A stretch of DNA of 64,000 nucleotides from Candidatus Aalborgicola danicus (GCA_016703945.1 JADJBC010000048.1:1-64000); one strand, 5' to 3'. Shown: positions 17,457-26,169, counted from the stretch's first letter. The notes: a model not told the origin generated them from the sequence alone. Made by a program: numbers and translations.

Positions 17457-18491
17457 CTATAGGTTGCCAGGTTCTGGTGGTGGTGCAGTCGCGCTAAGGC
17501 GCTGCAGCATGCTCGCCACCACCCCCTCCTGAGCCACTACTGCAGCTTTTGCCGCAGCCAGACCCAGCTCCAAGCCTTGGTTGACCCCCTGCAGGGCCGT
17601 GAGTTTGGCCTGCATCTCGCCAGCGTTGGCCATCAGCGTTTTATTGGCCGCAGTCTCAGTGACCAGCTTTTGCCCCAGTTCCTCGGTTCGCCGCTGTTCG
17701 AACGCTAGCACCTCTTTCAGAGGTCGCAGCTTTCTGAGCTCTTCCTGGGCCTGGTGCAATTCGGCCTGTACGCGAGACAGATCTCCAATCAGTCGGACAC
17801 CTTCCTGCTGGGCTCGCATGAGCTCCTGCTGCTTGCCTGTCAGGGTGTCGGTGACCTTGCGGAGTTCGGCTCGCAAATACTGGACTTGCTGGTCATGTTG
17901 GCGCTGCTCCTGCTCTCGCTGTTCCTTGGCAGAGGTGCGAAAGTGCTCCAATGCCTCGCGGGCATGCTGGTGCTTTTCTTCCAGCGACTGCCGGTGCCGT
18001 TCTTCGGCTTCCAGGCGTTCCTGCAAGCCCACAACCCGTTGGTGGAGTTGCGTGGCCTCAAGCGTCTTGCTCGACAAGGCCTCCTGGGTCTTGGCGTGAT
18101 CGGCCTTTTCGGCGGCGACGCTACGCTGGGCCTGTTCCAATTGGTTGCGTACCGCTTGTCCTTCTGCTTTTAGCGTCGTGTTTTCCTTTTGCGCCCAGGC
18201 AAGACTGGCTGCACTGACGGACAAGGCTTCGACTGAGCGGGCGTCTGCCTCCTCATTCAGCCGGGCTGCCAAACGCCCCACAAGGTCCTGGATGGCCTCG
18301 CTAACGGCCACTTTAGTACCGGTTGCGCCACCTTCTTCCTCTTCGATTTCCTTCAAATACCGGTGGATGGTGGTCTTCGAGCCAGTCCCCAACTCCGAAC
18401 GTATGGCGTCTATAGACGGGTTTACACCACTGGCCAGCAGCTTGTTGCGTGCCCGCACAACCTCAGACTTGTAAATTCCTGACCTTGCCAT
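17457..18491 (-). CDS. Second KfrA/TnpT-like DNA-binding coiled-coil protein
   Basis: A 344-residue protein starting MARSGIYKSEVVRARN. Residues 1-50 resemble the KfrA N-terminal DNA-binding domain (PSIDAIRSELGTGSKTTIHRYL). From about residue 95 to 320 the protein is an almost unbroken coiled coil rich in Gln, Glu, Arg and Leu. It resembles the TnpT-like protein of the intact transposon in architecture but not closely in sequence. Beside the tnpA remnant it probably belongs to the same decayed Tn4651-like element. Its promoter region is very AT-rich and has a symmetric TTTGATAA/TTATCAAA site. The gene itself shows no damage. Confidence 0.75.
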   Translation of the reverse strand: MARSGIYKSEVVRARNKLLASGVNPSIDAIRSELGTGSKTTIHRYLKEIEEEEGGATGTKVAVSEAIQDLVGRLAARLNEEADARSVEALSVSAASLAWAQKENTTLKAEGQAVRNQLEQAQRSVAAEKADHAKTQEALSSKTLEATQLHQRVVGLQERLEAEERHRQSLEEKHQHAREALEHFRTSAKEQREQEQRQHDQQVQYLRAELRKVTDTLTGKQQELMRAQQEGVRLIGDLSRVQAELHQAQEELRKLRPLKEVLAFEQRRTEELGQKLVTETAANKTLMANAGEMQAKLTALQGVNQGLELGLAAAKAAVVAQEGVVASMLQRLSATAPPPEPGNL

Positions 18492-18580
18492 GACCCACTT
18501 TTATTTGATACTAATTACATACCATAATAATACATACTAAATATAGAAAAATCAACGGGTATAACTGCATAAATCCAAGA

Positions 18581-18603
18581 TTTGATAATAGTAGATTATC
18601 AAA
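18581..18603. promoter_or_regulatory. Symmetric operator-like site upstream of the second KfrA-like gene
   Basis: TTTGATAA (18581-18588) and TTATCAAA (18596-18603) are perfect 8-bp arms with 7 bp between them, about 90 bp before the start codon. The GATAA/TTATC core also appears upstream of the first KfrA/TnpT-like gene, so autoregulation is a reasonable guess. Confidence 0.45.
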
Positions 18604-18764
18604 TGTGATGGTTGAAAATCTTCCAAACGCCACCAAACGGATCCGTTCTGCCCAAGTGCAAAAATTCATTTTGAGCATACTGGCTAGAAGCGCTCATGCC
18701 GGCGATCACGCAACTGGCACGAGGCAATAGGCTTATCTGGATACGCTGCGAAAACGTCTGCACT

Positions 18765-18990
18765 TCAAGCCAGATACGCCGGGAAGTCGAGGGAAAAGCA
18801 CGTCACCCCAGACTCGGACGTAACGGAGATGCAGCCACAATGCGCGTCCATAATGGCCCTTGTGGTGGCCAGACCCAAGCCGGCACCATCGCTGTCCGGG
18901 TCGGCTCTGGACTTGTCAGCACGAAAGAACCGGTCAAACAGGCGTGGCAGCCTTTCCGGGTGAATGTCCGCACCGTGATTTGTCACACTG
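18765..18990 (-). pseudogene. C-terminal stub of a sensor histidine kinase
   Basis: About 73 residues encode the end of a kinase ATPase domain: VTNHGADIHPERLPRLFDRFFR (N and F boxes) and DGAGLGLATTRAIMDAH (G2 box). The pattern, especially E-R-L-P-R-L-F-D-R-F-F-R-A-D, is closest to heavy-metal sensor kinases of the CusS/CzcS type. The rest of the gene is missing: upstream the sequence runs directly into a Tn3-type inverted end at 18978-19015. It may be a former metal-resistance cargo gene or a gene hit by a transposon. Confidence 0.75.
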
Positions 18991-19053
18991 TCGGCGCCGA
19001 TTCAATATTGACCCCGGGGTCAATTTTCGGTCGGCGCCAACAGTCATAGACTA
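18978..19053. repeat. Two Tn3-type terminal inverted repeats head to head
   Basis: Two 38-bp ends starting GGGGTCAAT lie back to back, meeting at 19015/19016. The junction is a perfect 18-bp palindrome, ATTGACCCCGGGGTCAAT (19007-19024). Beyond it the two arms stay similar, both containing TCGGCGCC followed by ACAGT. Tn3-family ends typically begin GGGGTC, so this is a joint between two transposon ends facing away from each other with no base between them. Confidence 0.85.
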
Positions 19054-19757
19054 TCAGTTAGTCGGTAGAGCGCGGTTCAGGCCCGAGCATGATCCAGCTA
19101 AACCGCGCCTGGGCGTCTACGGCCAGAATCACTTACGGCAATTGAACATTACCGATGCGGTGATCCAAAGCCGCGCGCAGTTTGGTGACTTCCGGGTCTT
19201 CGTCTTCAGCGGGGAGAGCTGAGAGATGGAGCTCATCGTCGACGCGCAGTGCACCATTGCGTGCCGACTCGGCCACCCGACTCGACGCCGGCAGTGACCC
19301 CGGCCAGCAAAGGTTTAAGTAACGTGGCCGCCTTGCCTGGCAACGACAGACGGGCATAGTGCTTCTTGGCCTCGTCTTTCCAGATCTCTTCCGTGAAGAA
19401 CAGGCGCGCACGACCGCAAAAGCTCAGGCTGTGCTCAATCCAGACCGAGCCATTGCGCACCGCGCGGCGAAGGGCAAACAGGGTGGCCACCTCCAATGCC
19501 TGAAACGCCCGCTCCCGGTCCGGGCTGGAAATCGAAGCCTGCCAAACCCTTCCCAGACTTGGTGCCACCACATCGACAGGCAGCTTTCTGGAGCCTTTGA
19601 GATATAACGCTCGCAGCCCGGCCAAGGGTTCGATGGCCGGATGCTCGCCGGTGGCTTGCCATGGGAGCTTTGCAATGGCCACCAGCAGCGACCGCACGGG
19701 GCGAATGCCAGACAGCAAGGAATTTAGTGCGGTATGGGCCAGCGGCAGGCACTGCAT
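19054..19757 (-). pseudogene. Internal fragment of a third Tn3-family transposase
   Basis: The minus strand encodes the middle of a Tn3 transposase. PVRSLLVAIAKLPWQATGEHP and FQALEVATLFALRRAVRNGS correspond to residues about 385-480 of the intact TnpA. After a frame break near 19275, HLSALPAEDEDPEVTKL and VILAVDAQARFSWIMLG follow, including the first catalytic Asp. The coding similarity stops at about 19060, where it meets the right-hand Tn3-type end. The C-terminal third is absent. It could be the missing middle of the same kind of transposase whose C-terminus lies at 16080-16922, rearranged to the opposite strand. Confidence 0.8.
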
Positions 19758-20027
19758 TGTCCCCGTGCACTCCCTCGAAAAGACGCGTCGCGTGCAATGG
19801 CGATGGGAAAAGTTAAGTGTCTCCAGCAGGGATGGCGGCTCCCTGGGCGTCGCCGGGTTGTGGTCAGTGGGAAAGTCCTTGTCCGGCGCTACTGTCTATA
19901 GTTTTGCGCTGCTGTCCATTGGCGCCAGCGGGCCCACGCGGCGACGCATAGCTTTTGGAGACAGACTGGAAGGAAATGGCGGACATGGTCAAACCGCCAT
20001 TTTAGGCGGCCTTGGCTCAAGAGAGGA

Positions 20028-20315
20028 TCAGGTAGAGGGCAACAGCCCTTCGATGCCGTACAGGGTAGCGAGGTCGCTCATATGCTGGGGCAGGCCCTGC
20101 ACGACCAGGGCCTTGCCACCGCGCATACAGACGCGGCGCAGTTCCAGTAATACGGCCAGCGCCGAAGAGTCAAAACGCCCCAAGGCCGTGGCGTTGACCA
20201 CCACGGGGGACGCAGTTTCAGCGCCCAGGCCCGTGATCAACTGCGCCAGACAGGCTTTGGCCTGCCCGTGGGTCAATTCAGCCGGCAAACTCAGCACATC
20301 AGGCCTTTTTGCCAC
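20028..20315 (-). CDS. mlaB: STAS-domain protein MlaB
   Basis: A 95-residue STAS protein (VLSLPAELTHGQAKACLA, then NATALGRFDSSALAVLLELRR with the conserved D-S-S motif). MlaB binds the ATPase MlaF and is needed for assembly and activity of the MlaFEDB phospholipid transporter in the inner membrane. The start overlaps the end of mlaC by 17 bp. It is the last gene of the mla operon here. Downstream the DNA passes within 300 bp into transposon debris, so the genes that normally follow in Burkholderiales are not present. Confidence 0.88.
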   Translation of the reverse strand: MAKRPDVLSLPAELTHGQAKACLAQLITGLGAETASPVVVNATALGRFDSSALAVLLELRRVCMRGGKALVVQGLPQHMSDLATLYGIEGLLPST

Positions 20316-20946
20316 TGTTGTTGGCTTTGTTGCGTTCGGCCAGAGCAGAAATCAATCCATCGATACCCTTGGTGTTGATTTCGCTGGCGAACTGGCTGCG
20401 GTAGGTTTCCACCAGCCACACGCCCAGCACATTCAGGTTGTAGATGCGCCATCCTGCGCCCTGGCCGGGAGTCTTCTCCAAGCGGTAGTCCAGTTGGATG
20501 GATTCACCGCTGCCTTTGATTTCGGAACGCACCAGCACTTCCTTGTCTTCCGGGGCGATGCGCAGCGGCTTCATCGTGATCAGTTGATCTGACACCTGGG
20601 CCAAGGCGCCCGCGTAGGTGCGCACCAACAGGGTCTTGAATTCTTCTTGCAAACGTTTTTGCTGATCGGGCGTGGCCTGACGCCAAGCGGGTCCCACCGC
20701 AGATGCCGTCATGCGCTGGAAGTTGACATTGGGCATGATGCGCGAATCGACCAAGGCGACGACCTTTGCCATATCGCCAGCGCGAATCGCTTTGTCGTTC
20801 TTGATGGTTTCCAGCACATCGGTCGACAAACGCTTGATCAAGGCGTCTGGTGCCTCGTCTTCCGCGTGCACCATAGGGGCCGCAAAGGCTGTGGCCAACA
20901 GAACAGAGGCTGCCAGAACCTGGCATAAAAAAGCGCGTTTCATCAT
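20299..20946 (-). CDS. mlaC: Periplasmic phospholipid-binding protein MlaC
   Basis: A 215-residue protein with a clear signal peptide (MMKRAFLCQVLAASVLLATAF, cleavage near AAPMVHA). The mature part shows family features: ALIKRLSTDVLETIKNDKAI, V-D-S-R-I-M-P-N-V-N-F-Q-R-M-T and the C-terminal WRIYNLNVLGVWLVETYRSQF. MlaC ferries phospholipids between the outer-membrane MlaA complex and the inner-membrane MlaFEDB transporter. The gene lies between mlaA (81 bp upstream) and mlaB (17-bp overlap). No damage is visible. Confidence 0.93.
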   Translation of the reverse strand: MMKRAFLCQVLAASVLLATAFAAPMVHAEDEAPDALIKRLSTDVLETIKNDKAIRAGDMAKVVALVDSRIMPNVNFQRMTASAVGPAWRQATPDQQKRLQEEFKTLLVRTYAGALAQVSDQLITMKPLRIAPEDKEVLVRSEIKGSGESIQLDYRLEKTPGQGAGWRIYNLNVLGVWLVETYRSQFASEINTKGIDGLISALAERNKANNSGKKA

Positions 20947-21027
20947 ATTTGTTCCTAGATCCTGTAAATAGCTTGCATTACTCCGTGTGCCGTCTTAACG
21001 CGCCCGGCAAGCCCCAAGCCGACACGG

Positions 21028-21840
21028 CTACTGGGCTGCGGAGGCTGGGGCCGCAGGAAGCGCCGCGGCTGGCTCGGAGTCCCAAGACGTCGTATCCTCG
21101 TCTGGCGGGTTGCCGTCATACACTTGGTTGCGCCGACGCTGCAAGAAGGCATCCCGCGTGAAACTGTATTTGTCCAGCGCGGCGCCATCGACCACGTCGC
21201 CCGCCTTCAGGTAGGTGGCGCGTGTGTCGACCGCGCTGACAATAGTCAAGGCATCACGGGTGGGCACATCTTGCACAGAATTCACGAGATTGCCTGGGAT
21301 GTCTAGGGAAAGGGCCAGCGTGTCTCGCAGCGTAGAAGCTCCCCAAAATGGCAGCACGACAAAAGGACCAGGCCCAACACCCCAGCGCCCCAGCGTCAAA
21401 CCGAAGTTGGCGGAATGGCGCTCCATGCCCATTTCACTGGCCACATCCAACAGGCCACCCAGACCCATCGTGGTGTTGACCACTACGCGGCCAAAGCTGT
21501 CCGCAGTGTCCAGCCCACGCAATTGCAAAGCGTTGTTGACCAGCGACCAGACATCGTCGAGGTTGGTGAAAAAGTTATTGATGCCGGTGCGCATCCAATT
21601 GGGCATGACACGGGCGTATACCGTTGCCACGGGTTTGACGACAGCACGGTCGACCGAGTCATTGAAAGTAAACACACTGCGGTTCCAGGACTCCATGGGG
21701 TCCCGCGGGTCCTTCTGGGGTACAGCAGTACAGGCTTGCAGCGCGACCACCGCAAGCACCGCGCTCCAGCGGATTAGTTGATCCCGCCACGGCATTGGCG
21801 TCCGCGGGTCAGTGGATCGCATAGCGTCATTCGCACTCAT
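21028..21840 (-). CDS. mlaA: Outer-membrane lipoprotein MlaA (VacJ)
   Basis: A 270-residue lipoprotein. The N-terminus has a membrane segment ending in the lipobox VALQAC (Cys near residue 37). Typical VacJ blocks follow: DPRDPMESWNRSVFTFND, SFGRVVVNTTMGLGGLLDVASEMG and GVGPGPFVVLPFWGASTLRD. MlaA removes misplaced phospholipids from the outer leaflet of the outer membrane and passes them to MlaC. The start overlaps the stop of mlaD by 4 bp (ATGA), so translation is coupled. The Ala/Pro-rich tail is ordinary for betaproteobacterial members. Confidence 0.93.
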   Translation of the reverse strand: MSANDAMRSTDPRTPMPWRDQLIRWSAVLAVVALQACTAVPQKDPRDPMESWNRSVFTFNDSVDRAVVKPVATVYARVMPNWMRTGINNFFTNLDDVWSLVNNALQLRGLDTADSFGRVVVNTTMGLGGLLDVASEMGMERHSANFGLTLGRWGVGPGPFVVLPFWGASTLRDTLALSLDIPGNLVNSVQDVPTRDALTIVSAVDTRATYLKAGDVVDGAALDKYSFTRDAFLQRRRNQVYDGNPPDEDTTSWDSEPAAALPAAPASAAQ

Positions 21841-22322
21841 TTTTTCTCCGGCCCCGGGCTACTGCTACCCTCCGCCGCCTTACTGTATAGGAATTGGCTG
21901 ATCAGGTTCTCTAACACGACGGCCGACTGGGTTGCCCCAATCACATCCCCCGCCGCTAGGTTCTTGTCCGCCGCACCGGCTTCTATGCCAATGTACTGCT
22001 CTCCGAGCAGGCCGCTGGTCAAAATTTTCAACGAGCTGTCCTTGGGAAAGGCATAGCGGCTTTCCAGAGCCAGCGTCACGCGGGCCTGGAAGGTCTTGTC
22101 GTCAAAGGTCAGCGTCTCGACGCGCCCCACCACCACCCCGCCGCTGCGCACCGCTGCCTTGGGCTTGAGCCCCCCGACATTGTCAAACTTGGCAGAGACG
22201 TGGTACGTGGACTGGAAATTCAGGGACAACAAATTGGCCGACTGCAGCGCCAGAAACAAAATGGCCACGGCTCCGATGAGCGCAAACCCACCCACCCACA
22301 CGTCATTCTTGGAACGCTGCAT
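21837..22322 (-). CDS. mlaD: MCE-domain protein MlaD
   Basis: A 161-residue protein with one N-terminal membrane helix (VGGFALIGAVAILFLALQ) and one MCE domain (STYHVSAKFDNVGGLKPKAAVR, then GVVVGRVETLTF and LTSGLLGEQYIGIEAG). MlaD forms a hexameric ring on the MlaFE transporter and shuttles lipid to or from MlaC. The length is normal for the family. It lies 66 bp after mlaE and overlaps mlaA by 4 bp. Confidence 0.93.
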   Translation of the reverse strand: MQRSKNDVWVGGFALIGAVAILFLALQSANLLSLNFQSTYHVSAKFDNVGGLKPKAAVRSGGVVVGRVETLTFDDKTFQARVTLALESRYAFPKDSSLKILTSGLLGEQYIGIEAGAADKNLAAGDVIGATQSAVVLENLISQFLYSKAAEGSSSPGPEKK

Positions 22323-22388
22323 GAAATTCCTTTTTCTAATCAGTTGAGGACAGAGCTGCGCTTCGCTCCGGTCTGTCCCACGAAGTAT

Positions 22389-23171
22389 TCAAATAGTAAA
22401 CATCATCGCGGTCAGGATGAAATCCAGTCCCAGCACCGCCAGTGAAGCCATCACCACCGTGCGCGTAGTCGCGCTCGCTACGCCTTCGGGTGTGGCTTGG
22501 GCCTCAAACCCCTGGAACACGGCGATAAAGGTCACCGTCAAGCCAAACACAAAACTTTTGATGACGCCGTTGCCCACATCCTGCCAAACGTCGACACCAC
22601 CCTGAATCTGGCTCCAGAACGAACCGGAATCCACGCCGATCATCACCACGCCCACGGCCCAGCCACCAATGACGCCCATGGCGCTGAACACGGCCGCCAG
22701 CAGGGGCATGGCGATGACACCGGCCCAGAAACGCGGCGCCAGCACCCGCTGAATGGGATCCACGGCCATCATTTCCATGACGCTGATCTGCTCACCGGCC
22801 TTCATCAAACCAATCTCGGCGGTCAGCGAAGTGCCAGCCCGTCCGGCAAACAGCAAGGCCGTCACCACCGGACCCAGCTCGCGTACCAAGCTGAGCGTGA
22901 CCAGAAGGCCAAGCGCCTCGGAGGAGCCATAGCGCTGCAGGGTGTAGTAGCCCTGCAGGCCGAACACAAAGCCCACGAACAGGCCGGACACCGCAATGAT
23001 GGCCATCGAGTAGTTGCCCAGGAAGTGGATCTGGTCGCGCACTAGGCCGAAGCGGCGAAAGGTTGGCACGATCGACAGCAGCAACTTGAAGAACAGCCGT
23101 GCGGCATAGCCCATGTTCGCCAGTTTGCTGCGGGTGGCAAAGCCTGCATCGGCGGGTTTGTACCAACTCAT
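22389..23171 (-). CDS. mlaE: ABC transporter permease MlaE
   Basis: A 260-residue membrane protein with five predicted helices. Family blocks are IHFLGNYSMAIIAVSGLFVG, VRELGPVVTALLFAGRAGTSLTAEIG and MKAGEQISVMEMMAVDPIQRVLAPRF (the latter includes the E-Q-I-x-A/S-M-E-M-M coupling motif). MlaE is the permease of the MlaFEDB complex. It overlaps mlaF by 4 bp, giving coupled translation. The N-terminal 20 residues are longer than in E. coli, as is common in betaproteobacteria. Confidence 0.93.
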   Translation of the reverse strand: MSWYKPADAGFATRSKLANMGYAARLFFKLLLSIVPTFRRFGLVRDQIHFLGNYSMAIIAVSGLFVGFVFGLQGYYTLQRYGSSEALGLLVTLSLVRELGPVVTALLFAGRAGTSLTAEIGLMKAGEQISVMEMMAVDPIQRVLAPRFWAGVIAMPLLAAVFSAMGVIGGWAVGVVMIGVDSGSFWSQIQGGVDVWQDVGNGVIKSFVFGLTVTFIAVFQGFEAQATPEGVASATTRTVVMASLAVLGLDFILTAMMFTI

Positions 23172-24012
23172 CGCGTCACTCCGACCTGTTTTTGTTGCAG
23201 TGGTGTCCTGCCCGCATCCGGGCCGAAATCGTCGTCCACACTGTGCGCCGGGTAGTGAAAACGCACAGGCCCTTCGGACAGTGCATTGACATACTGGTAC
23301 ACCAGAGGGTCGTTGCTGTTGAGCACATCCTGGGGCGTGCCCTGCGAGGCCACCTTACCATTGGCCAGGATGATGACGTGGTCGGCAATGGTGAAGGTCT
23401 GCTCCAGCTCATGCGATACAAAAATGCTGGTCAACCCCATGGAATCGTTCAACTGCCGGAGCAGGCGTGCCGAGGTGCCCACGTAAATCGGATCGATACC
23501 GGTGAACGGCTCGTCGTACATCACCAGTTCGGGGTCCAGCGCGATGGCACGTGCCAGTGCCACCCGGCGCGCCATACCGCCCGACAGGGCCGAGGGCATC
23601 ATGTCGCAAGGATTGCGCAAGCCTACGGCATTGAGCATCATCAGCACGATGTCGTGGACCGTCTCTTCGGACGACAGGTCGGTGTGCTCGCGCAGTGGAA
23701 AGGCCACGTTGTCATAGCCGCTCAAGTCGGCAAACAGCGTTCCAAACTGGTACAGCATGCCCATGCGGCGCCGTGCGGCATAGAGTTGTCGCGGTCCATG
23801 ACCGTCACATCCTGGCCATCAAACAGCATCTGCCCCGTTTGCGCCCGGTTTTGACCGCCAATCAGACGCAAAATCGTCGTTTTGCCCCCACTAGACGCAC
23901 CGACCTTGCCACGCGGCACGGTCAGCGACACGTTATTCAATGTGACGCGTTCCCCGTAGCCAAAGCTCAGGTTGCGCAGCTCGACGAGCGGGGTGGGTGG
24001 GTGGGAAGCCAT
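23168..24012 (-). pseudogene. mlaF: ABC transporter ATPase MlaF, frameshifted
   Basis: Two frames together encode MlaF. The first (24012 to about 23775) starts MASHPPTPLVELRNLSFGYG and holds a Walker A loop GASSGGKTT, but about four residues normally between GKV and GAS are missing. The second (about 23775 to 23168) continues YQFGTLFADLSGYDNVAFPL, with the signature ALSGGMARRVALARA and Walker B ELVMYDEP. The break lies at CGACAAC, where relatives would have one more A, so a single-base loss in an A run explains it. If real, the operon has lost its ATPase and phospholipid transport would fail. If a sequencing error, the gene is intact apart from the shortened strand before Walker A. Confidence 0.85.
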
Positions 24013-24109
24013 AAAAAAACAAAAACCGGGCAGTTTCCGGCTGTTGGATGATAAGGGATTCGTGTTAACCCTTGTATTTGGCGTGCATCAATGCGACAAC
24101 CCTGGAGCA

Positions 24110-24192
24110 ATAAATCCGCGCTGGGCCGCCCCAAGCGGATTTAGCCCCCTCGGGGGCAGCGACCCGCGCAGCGGTGCAACGTGGGGGCCACA
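24110..24192. repeat. REP-like intergenic repeat
   Basis: CCCCAAGCGGATTTAGCCCCC is followed by a short inverted repeat CCCCCTCGGGGG and GCAGCGACCCGCGCAGCGG, ending CGTGGGGG. From memory, this block is common between genes in Comamonadaceae genomes. It lies between the gltD remnant and mlaF. Confidence 0.55.
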
Positions 24193-24322
24193 TTACCGGG
24201 GCAAGTCGCTGGCTCCCATCAGATACTCACCAGCCGCAAACACCTTGGGTACGTTGGTTGCATAGCCGTCGATGAAGTCTGTGCTTGCTTTGGCATTGCC
24301 GCGGGTATCCTTGTCGACTGGG
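24193..24322 (-). pseudogene. gltD: C-terminal remnant of glutamate synthase small subunit
   Basis: The minus strand from about 24322 reads VDKDTRGNAKASTDFIDGYA, then TNVPKVFAAG, directly joined to EYLMGASDLPR and a stop at 24193. Intact GltD has about 24 residues (D-M-R-R-G-Q-S onward) between the A-A-G and the final F-L-M-G-x-S-D-L-P-R, so an internal deletion joins the two parts. gltD lies directly upstream of the mla operon in many Burkholderiales, which fits its position here. Upstream of 24322 the similarity is lost. No function is expected. Confidence 0.7.
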
Positions 24323-24625
24323 CACATGCATCCGATTGCATCGGGTGGATGGCGTACTGCGCGTGGTCCCCGACGCGACCACGCCCACCAACAAAAAGCC
24401 GACGCCTAATTCTGTGGCGCTGTGGGAGTCGTGCAGTCGCTGGTGGCGCGAACGCGACTCCAACGCAGGCAGTACGGTGCGCACCAAGACTCAATCACAC
24501 CGTAGCGCGTGAAGCGTTGCCGGTCAGCAGTCACAACAGTCACCGTCGTAAAAATCTTGGGTCGGGAGTCGCATATCGAGCGATGCATGGTAGCCACAAC
24601 AACGAGTTATCGATACCTATTGGAT

Positions 24626-25195
24626 TTACCGACGCGGTGTGCGAGTTGCGCCGTCGCGACCCATGCGCAAAGATTTCTCTTTCGATGTCGCCAAAATAGT
24701 CCCTGGCAAGATACGGGCGGCCCGCTTTTTGCGCTTTGCCGATGATTCAGTGTTATCAAATAGCGAAGCTGTACTCGCAAGGTTGTCGCGCATCGACCTC
24801 AAAGCTTTATAGGCGCCGTTAATCTGCTCTTCGTTCAGTCCCTGCATAGCTCTGATTCGAACGACATCCGCTACTTTTTCGACCGTTCGGATTTGGCGTA
24901 AGCCTTCAGCACTCAGAAACATCTGATTGACTCGGCCATCGTTTGGATCTGTTCGACGCTCCACCAGTCCGGCGGATGCAAGCTCATCGAGCAAACGGGC
25001 CAAGGTCATCTGCCCCACCTCGGGCAGTTCGGCAAGCTCGACTTGCTGGATACCTTGATGCGTTGAGATGTATAAAAGTGCCCGGGCCTGAGCCAAGGTC
25101 AACCCACTGCCTTTCAATGCATCGTCGAAAACCCGCTTAATAAGCCGCCATACATCCGATAGCATGAAGCCTAGATTATCGCGTTGAAGGTCCAT
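24626..25195 (-). CDS. MarR-family transcriptional regulator
   Basis: A 189-residue protein. Residues 10-140 are a winged helix of the MarR type: LIKRVFDDALKGSGLTLAQARAL, then VELAELPEVGQMTLARLLDELA (recognition helix) and the wing GLVERRTDPNDGRVNQMFLS, with the conserved D-x-R. The C-terminal 45 residues are an extra basic tail that ends near the gltD remnant. It is divergent from the thioesterase pair, with an 88-bp gap holding a short symmetric TAAG/CTTA motif near 25215. It probably represses that operon in response to a small aromatic or fatty ligand, which is inference from the arrangement. Confidence 0.88.
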   Translation of the reverse strand: MDLQRDNLGFMLSDVWRLIKRVFDDALKGSGLTLAQARALLYISTHQGIQQVELAELPEVGQMTLARLLDELASAGLVERRTDPNDGRVNQMFLSAEGLRQIRTVEKVADVVRIRAMQGLNEEQINGAYKALRSMRDNLASTASLFDNTESSAKRKKRAARILPGTILATSKEKSLRMGRDGATRTPRR

Positions 25196-25283
25196 GGGGT
25201 TGCGTCAATTGGTAAGTAAAGCTTATGATCTAAGTATCGCGCTGCTGCCCTATATCAGCACTTGTCGAACAGGATAGCTCAAT

Positions 25284-25748
25284 ATGAATTCAAACGCTCC
25301 GCATCCTTGGCGCGACATGATGGCTTACATACCCTTCAACCAGGAGCTCGGAATTGAGTTCGTCCATGTTGATGGCTTGAACTGTGCGCTACGTCTGCCT
25401 TACCGTGACGCTTTGGCCAGCGATCTGCATACGCAGTCGATGCACGGTGGTGCTCTGGCTGCACTCGCAGACAACACATTTGGTTTTGCGGTGTTTCGCC
25501 GATTGACGACCCATCGCGCATTCGCGACACTGGACCTGCGCATCGACTACATGCGGCCAAGCCTGCCGAGTGTCGCGGTCACCTGTGTTGGGTGCTGCCA
25601 CGAGGTCAGTGAGCAGTTCGCATTTGTTCGCGGATACCTTTACGACGACGCACCGGATCGCCCGATTGCGACTGCGGTCGGCGTGTTCATTTTCACAAGC
25701 GGCCTGCTGGCAAACGCTCCGGAGACTTTGCATGATGTCACTGTCTGA
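25284..25748 (+). CDS. PaaI-type hotdog thioesterase, first of a pair
   Basis: A 154-residue single hotdog domain. The active-site block is HTQSMHGGALAALADNTFGFAVF, with the H-G-G-x-x-A/x-L-x-D pattern of acyl-CoA thioesterases of the PaaI/YdiI group. The strand ATLDLRIDYMRPS follows. Such enzymes hydrolyse acyl- or aryl-CoA thioesters in the cytoplasm. The stop overlaps the start of a second hotdog gene by 17 bp, so the two probably form a heteromer or a tandem. The divergent MarR regulator suggests induction by an aromatic or fatty acid. Confidence 0.82.
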   Translation: MNSNAPHPWRDMMAYIPFNQELGIEFVHVDGLNCALRLPYRDALASDLHTQSMHGGALAALADNTFGFAVFRRLTTHRAFATLDLRIDYMRPSLPSVAVTCVGCCHEVSEQFAFVRGYLYDDAPDRPIATAVGVFIFTSGLLANAPETLHDVTV

Positions 25749-26169
25749 TACCGTTTCAGCCGCAAAGGCGACTCGCGATGGGGCACCCTTGATCGCCGAT
25801 ATACCCTTTGCGCAATTTCTGGGCATGCGCCTGGAATTGGACCAGCAAGAGCTGCTCTTCTTCTTGCCCACATCGCCCCGGTTGATCGGAAATCCCATTT
25901 TGCCGGCAATGCACGGTGGCGCGATGGCGGGTTTTCTCGAAAGCGCAGCTATGTTGCATTTGTTGTGGACAAATGGATCGATTGGCATGCCAAAACTAGT
26001 TGACTTCCGAATCGACTATCTGCGCAGCGCAAAGGTGCTGGATACTTGGGCAGCAGTCCGACCTTTGCGCGTGGGTGGCCGGGTTGCAAACCTACGAGTT
26101 GAGGCCTGGCAGGAAAGCCCAGACCGAATAGTCGCCGTTGGCAGCGGGAACTTTCTGCTTTCAGGCTGA
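25732..26169 (+). CDS. PaaI-type hotdog thioesterase, second of a pair
   Basis: A 145-residue hotdog protein starting MMSLSDTVSAAK. An upstream in-frame ATG lies deep inside the previous gene and is unlikely. The active-site region reads LPAMHGGAMAGFLESAAMLHL: the usual Asp is a Glu here, a known variant. The strand KLVDFRIDYLRSAK matches the equivalent strand of the first thioesterase. The coupled tandem of two different hotdog domains recalls pairs that act together on one CoA ester, but the substrate cannot be read from the sequence. Confidence 0.8.
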   Translation: MMSLSDTVSAAKATRDGAPLIADIPFAQFLGMRLELDQQELLFFLPTSPRLIGNPILPAMHGGAMAGFLESAAMLHLLWTNGSIGMPKLVDFRIDYLRSAKVLDTWAAVRPLRVGGRVANLRVEAWQESPDRIVAVGSGNFLLSG

